This document shows positions 60,420 to 64,000 of a stretch of 64,000 bases of DNA, piece by piece. This DNA comes from Arabidopsis thaliana (lineage: Eukaryota > Streptophyta > Magnoliopsida > Brassicales > Brassicaceae). Made by a program: the position numbers and the translations under genes. The notes beneath the pieces are model-generated. The model ran no database searches, was not told the origin of the DNA, and saw nothing but the letters and a program-made list of their open reading frames with translations. Position 1 is the first letter of the stretch. Each line of letters begins with the position of its first letter. The stretch covers positions 22,757,835 to 22,821,834 of the forward strand of contig NC_003076.8 in NCBI RefSeq assembly GCF_000001735.4, written 5' to 3'.

Positions 60420-61610
60420 ATGGAGGAAACAATGGCAGCTAGGTATTGGTGTCACATGTGTTCACAAATGGTGAATCCAGTAATGGAATCTGAGATCAAA
60501 TGTCCCTTTTGCCAAAGCGGATTCATCGAAGAAATGAGCGGTAATGGCGGTGGAGGTGGTGGCAGAGGCATAAGAGATGTTCAAGATTCAGAAACCGATT
60601 TTGGAACAGACCGTGCATTGTCTCTATGGGCACCAATCTTGCTTGGAATGATGAGTAGTCCTCGAAGACGAAGAAGGTTTAGAAGATCAGAGTTTGGTGA
60701 AGAGAATGATGATAATGGTGATGACTTGACTACTAATGCTGATGGGAATGGGAATGATAGTAACAACAGTAATAATAACGTGTATCGTCATCATCGAGCT
60801 AGGAGACATGGTGGAGAGATTGATTTAGATAGAGAGTTTGAATCTATCTTGAGGAGAAGACGAAGAAGCTCAGGGAATATATTGCAGTTGCTTCAAGGGA
60901 TTCGTGCAGGGATTGCTTCTGAGTATGAAAGCTCTGATAACAATTGGGATAATTCTCGAGAGAGGGATAGAGTTATAATGATTAATCCGTATAACCAATC
61001 GCTAGTTGTTCCTTCGGATCAGAATCAGAATCATCCTTCATTGACTTCACTTGGAGATTACTTCATTGGACCTGGTTTAGATCTTTTGCTTCAGCATTTG
61101 GCTGAGAATGATCCTAATAGGCAAGGGACTCCACCTGCTCGTAAAGAAGCTGTTGAAGCTTTACCAACGGTTAAGATAATGGAACCTTTGCAATGTTCTG
61201 TTTGTTTGGATGATTTTGAGAAAGGTACGGAAGCTAAAGAGATGCCTTGTAAGCATAAGTTTCATGTTCGGTGTATTGTTCCCTGGCTTGAGCTTCATAG
61301 TTCTTGTCCTGTGTGTCGTTTTGAGCTTCCTTCTAGTGCTGATGATGATGATGAGACTAAGACTGATTCCGAGAGAGTGCTGAGAACAAGAAATGTTCGG
61401 GAAACGAGTAACGGAAACGTTGTTGAGAATGTGGGAAATGCGGATAGAGGAAGAGAGGATGAGGTGAGGAGTGGAAATGGGAGACGGTTTTCGTTTCCAT
61501 GGCCGTTTAGTGGATTGTTCTCGTCTTCTTCTTCTTCGTCTTCTTCAACCTCTGGATCTCAATCTGGTGAGAACAATTTCTTCTCAAGATCTTCTGGTTC
61601 TTCTCGCTGA
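60420..61610 (+). CDS. CRT1: RING-H2 E3 ubiquitin ligase with N-terminal zinc ribbon
   Basis: Coding region in one exon, 396 residues. RING-H2 proteins recruit E2 enzymes and transfer ubiquitin to targets. Visible: an N-terminal zinc ribbon with C11-x2-C14 and C28-x2-C31 (YWCHMCSQ, KCPFCQSGFIEEM). A low-complexity middle follows, with RRRRR, a glycine run and asparagine repeats, then GLDLLLQHLAENDPNRQGTPPARKEAVEALPTVKI. The RING-H2 finger runs from C259 to C299 (CSVCLDDFEKG ... CKHKFHVRCIVPWLELHSSCPVC). The tail is serine-rich. This layout is the BCA2/RNF126-like or RDUF-type plant family; the C-terminal DUF1117 of RDUF proteins is not seen. The symbol ATCRT1 is from memory (At5g56340). Substrate unknown. 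Confidence 0.9.
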   Translation: MEETMAARYWCHMCSQMVNPVMESEIKCPFCQSGFIEEMSGNGGGGGGRGIRDVQDSETDFGTDRALSLWAPILLGMMSSPRRRRRFRRSEFGEENDDNGDDLTTNADGNGNDSNNSNNNVYRHHRARRHGGEIDLDREFESILRRRRRSSGNILQLLQGIRAGIASEYESSDNNWDNSRERDRVIMINPYNQSLVVPSDQNQNHPSLTSLGDYFIGPGLDLLLQHLAENDPNRQGTPPARKEAVEALPTVKIMEPLQCSVCLDDFEKGTEAKEMPCKHKFHVRCIVPWLELHSSCPVCRFELPSSADDDDETKTDSERVLRTRNVRETSNGNVVENVGNADRGREDEVRSGNGRRFSFPWPFSGLFSSSSSSSSSTSGSQSGENNFFSRSSGSSR

Positions 61611-62419
61611 GAGCAAAACAATCAAAAACTAAAACATCTTGGATTTTGTTATTGTTCTTCATCTTTTGTTGTTCTCTCATTTTTCTAGCTATTGAACTTG
61701 TTATTTCCTCTGCATTTCATTCTCTGCTTTACTGTACATAGAAATGATGTTCTTTCACTCAGACTGTTGAAAAACAAATATCCATTGTTGGTGTACAGAG
61801 ATGATCAAATTTCAGTTTCCATTGTTTTAGTTTTCAAGTATGAAATTATCTGTCAATCGAGTCCAAATAATGACGAAATATATACAATGATTCAATCTTT
61901 CATGTTTTTGTACAGAGATGATCAAATTATGTGTGTCCATTATCTTTGTTTTTAAATATGAAAATTATATTTTCAGATGAATCCCAAATAATGATGGGAA
62001 TTTTACAAAAATGGAGATAATGATGAGTCTTTGTCGGAATGATTTTTGTATGGGACGATTCATGCGCTGTCTTCTTTTTTGTCTTTCATGTCCCTGTCAT
62101 TGTAAGATTATAAGAACATGAAACATAAACATATTTTCACCATTGTATTGGCGTATACATAAGAAATACTTGAGAAACAAAAAGAAATCATGATAATTGA
62201 TACGTGTATGAATGATCCAATAGGTTTCAATACAACCAAAATATCCCAAAAGGAGCTGTTAAGTGGATTCACCGGTCACAGTAGTTGTGGTAATAAGCAA
62301 AAAATAGAACTTGAGTTTTCTATCTCAAGATTTTAATCACAATCTTGAATAGTTTCATAATAAAACGTTTAAAGTAGCGTTCCCCAAACGCCAAAAACGT
62401 GAATTTTTGAGTGGAATCA
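61611..62419. other. Convergent 3' flanks with diverged tandem duplication
   Basis: Spacer between the RING gene and pyruvate kinase stop codons. It holds two diverged copies of a unit of about 85 bp: 61793-61874 and 61910-61995. Both begin GTACAGAGATGATCAAAT and end CCAAATAATGA. A weaker third copy may start near 61733. Otherwise 3' untranslated sequence. Confidence 0.6.
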
Positions 62420-63791
62420 TCACTTGACGGTCAAGATCTTGATCACGGAAGCATTACCGACTCGGAGTAGAGCAACAACGGAATCTCCAGTCTTGCATAG
62501 CTCTTTCTCTTTCCCGTACTGAGTAGCAAACTCGATAGCTTCTTCTGTTGATTCATCGTGTGAGGCTCTTGCGGATCCAGCGTAGAGCACTGGGATCAGA
62601 CCACGGAAGATAAGGCTGTGTCTCGCGGGGGATTCATCGCTGCAAGACCAGTCAAAGAAGTCGGTTTTGATCTCAGGAACAACGACGGATAGAATAGGCA
62701 TTCCTGGTCTGTACTTAGCCACAAGTCTTGCTGTGCTTCCTCCTCTGGTTAGGACCATGATGAGAGTGGCTCTAGCTGAGTTAGCAGTTCTGACAGCTGA
62801 AGATGCAAGTGACTCGAGTGGACTCATTGGAACTGGAGAGTACAGCATGATCCTCTTGAAGACATCACCGTAGTCAAGGGTGCTCTCGGCTTCCACGCAG
62901 ATCTTAGCCATTGTACGGACGGCTAGTTCAGGGTATGCTCCAGCTGCAGTTTCACCACTGAGCATGACACAGTCTGTACCATCAAGGACTGCGTTTGCTA
63001 CATCCGTAGCTTCGGCTCTTGTGGGTCTAGGAGATTTGATCATGGACTCGAGCATCTGAGTTGCTGTGACCACAGGTTTTCCCTGGATGTTGCATTTGTA
63101 GATCATCACCTTCTGAGCTAAGAAGATCTTCTCAATCGGGATTTCCATGCCCAGATCTCCTCTAGCAATCATGAAAGCGTCTGAATTGACCAAAATGTCA
63201 TCAAAATTTGCCACACCTTCTTGGTTCTCGACCTAATCAATCAAAAAGAAGATAGCACAAAACCATCACAACCTAAAGATTTGATCCTGTAGTTTCCGGA
63301 ACTAAAAAGAGAGCTTTGATTTAACATACCTTAGACATGAGAAGAATGTTTTTGGCGTGCTTTCCTAGAAGTTTCCGGACTTGAACCAAGTCTGAACCTT
63401 TCCTGACAAAAGACAGAGCAATCATGTCGATTTGATTCGGGACTCCCCATTGCATGATGTCTTCTTTGTCTTTCTCAGTTAGAGTTGGGAGATCCACAAC
63501 AACACCTGGGAGATTAACGTTCTTTCTCTCACCGAGCATCGCAGAGTTCTCACACCGGCAACGGACTGTACCGTTCTCTTTGTCACAAGAGAGAACCAGT
63601 AAGGAGATTGTACCATCAGCACAAAGAATGACCATTCCTGGGTTCACATCAACAGCCAACTTTTTGTAGCTCATGCAAATCGTGTTCTCGTCACCCTTCA
63701 AGTCATAGTCAGTCGAAATAGTGATCTCTTGTCCTTGTTTCAGCTGGATTGGTTTCCCATCTTTCAAGAACCCGGTTCGGATTTCTGGACC
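62420..63791 (-). CDS. Pyruvate kinase, cytosolic type (5' end outside window)
   Basis: Two coding exons in the window, 63791-63330 and 63232-62420, giving the last 424 residues. The first exon lies beyond 64000. Pyruvate kinase makes pyruvate and ATP from phosphoenolpyruvate and ADP in glycolysis. Visible: GPEIRTGFL at the start of the exon (after DTK, presumably encoded upstream), the B domain (GQEITISTDYDLKGDE ... VNLPGVVVDLPTLTEKD), and FVRKGSDL. Then come the active-site signature MIARGDLGMEIP and KPVVTATQMLESMI, and TRAEATDVANAVLDGTDCVMLSGETA. The C-terminal domain ends SVIKILTVK. The short N-terminus relative to plastid forms and this C-terminus fit cytosolic isoforms. Recalled as At5g56350. 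Confidence 0.95.
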
Positions 63792-64000
63792 CTTTATAAC
63801 AGAAAAGAAACAACAACACTCCATTAGCAAAATCGAAAACAAACAAACAAATAGATCTGCCACAATTCACATACATAAGACAATTCAAGAACATCAGCTA
63901 TCACCACTCTCAACAATTATAAGTCTTAGTCATCTATCAAATTTGTATTAACAACAAATTCTTCACCAGTTTCCAAGAGCTAACATCATTTTCTACATTT
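63792..64000 (-). other. Intron 1 of pyruvate kinase gene (partial)
   Basis: Sequence upstream of the acceptor (TTATAAAG/GGTCC) to the window edge is AT-rich and lacks the expected DTK-encoding exon end, so it is read as part of the first intron. Confidence 0.7.

Overview
The window looks like nuclear DNA of Arabidopsis thaliana, and I recognise it from memory as the long arm of chromosome 5, roughly loci At5g56230 to At5g56350. The supporting signs are AT-rich intergenic DNA, short GT-AG introns, plant-specific families (WRKY, expansin, PPR, SABATH methyltransferase, F-box/FBD) and exon chains that reconstruct to full-length plant proteins. Locus names are recalled, not looked up. Gene models were built by hand from splice signals and reading-frame continuity.

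Layout. 0.9-1.5 kb (-): PRA1-family membrane protein. 2.3-6.7 kb and 11.1-15.1 kb (both -): a tandem pair of HAPLESS8-type genes sharing exon structure, a 5'-leader intron and an overlapping upstream ORF, separated by about 4 kb of AT-rich spacer. 17.7-19.3 kb (-): RraA-like protein. 22-25.3 kb (+): WRKY2. 25.8-27.7 kb (-): COP9 signalosome subunit CSN6A, convergent with WRKY2 and divergent from PEX5 (28.8-34.1 kb, +), the peroxisomal import receptor. 34.1-41.7 kb: 7.5 kb gene desert. 41.7-43.7 kb (+): gibberellin methyltransferase GAMT2. 44.5-46.1 kb (+): an E-class PPR gene. 46.1-51.0 kb: second gene-poor stretch with a small hAT-type element. 51.0-52.1 kb (+): alpha-expansin EXPA14. 53.9-59.1 kb (+): a decaying cluster made of a frameshifted F-box/LRR/FBD gene, an alpha-carbonic-anhydrase gene (ACA8) with an in-frame stop, and an FBD fragment. 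60.4-61.6 kb (+): RING-H2 E3 ligase (ATCRT1). 62.4 kb to the right edge (-): cytosolic-type pyruvate kinase, lacking its first exon because the window ends.

The genes do not form a pathway; as is normal for a plant chromosome, neighbours are functionally unrelated. Two loose themes recur. One is ubiquitin biology: CSN6A, the RING ligase, the F-box relics, PEX5 (which recycles by ubiquitination) and a UBZ4-like zinc finger in the HAP8 pair. The other is reproduction and seed: HAP8 in pollen, WRKY2 in the zygote, GAMT2 in developing seed.

Most notable observations: a frame-preserved overlapping uORF in both HAP8 paralogues; an overlapping uORF at the WRKY2 start; two short non-autonomous DNA transposons with recognisable termini and target-site duplications (hAT type, 8-bp TSD; Harbinger-like, TAA); a nonsense codon in ACA8 just before its conserved catalytic segment; and a 4-nt insertion that breaks the F-box gene. 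I saw no prokaryotic-type system, CRISPR array or intact autonomous transposon.
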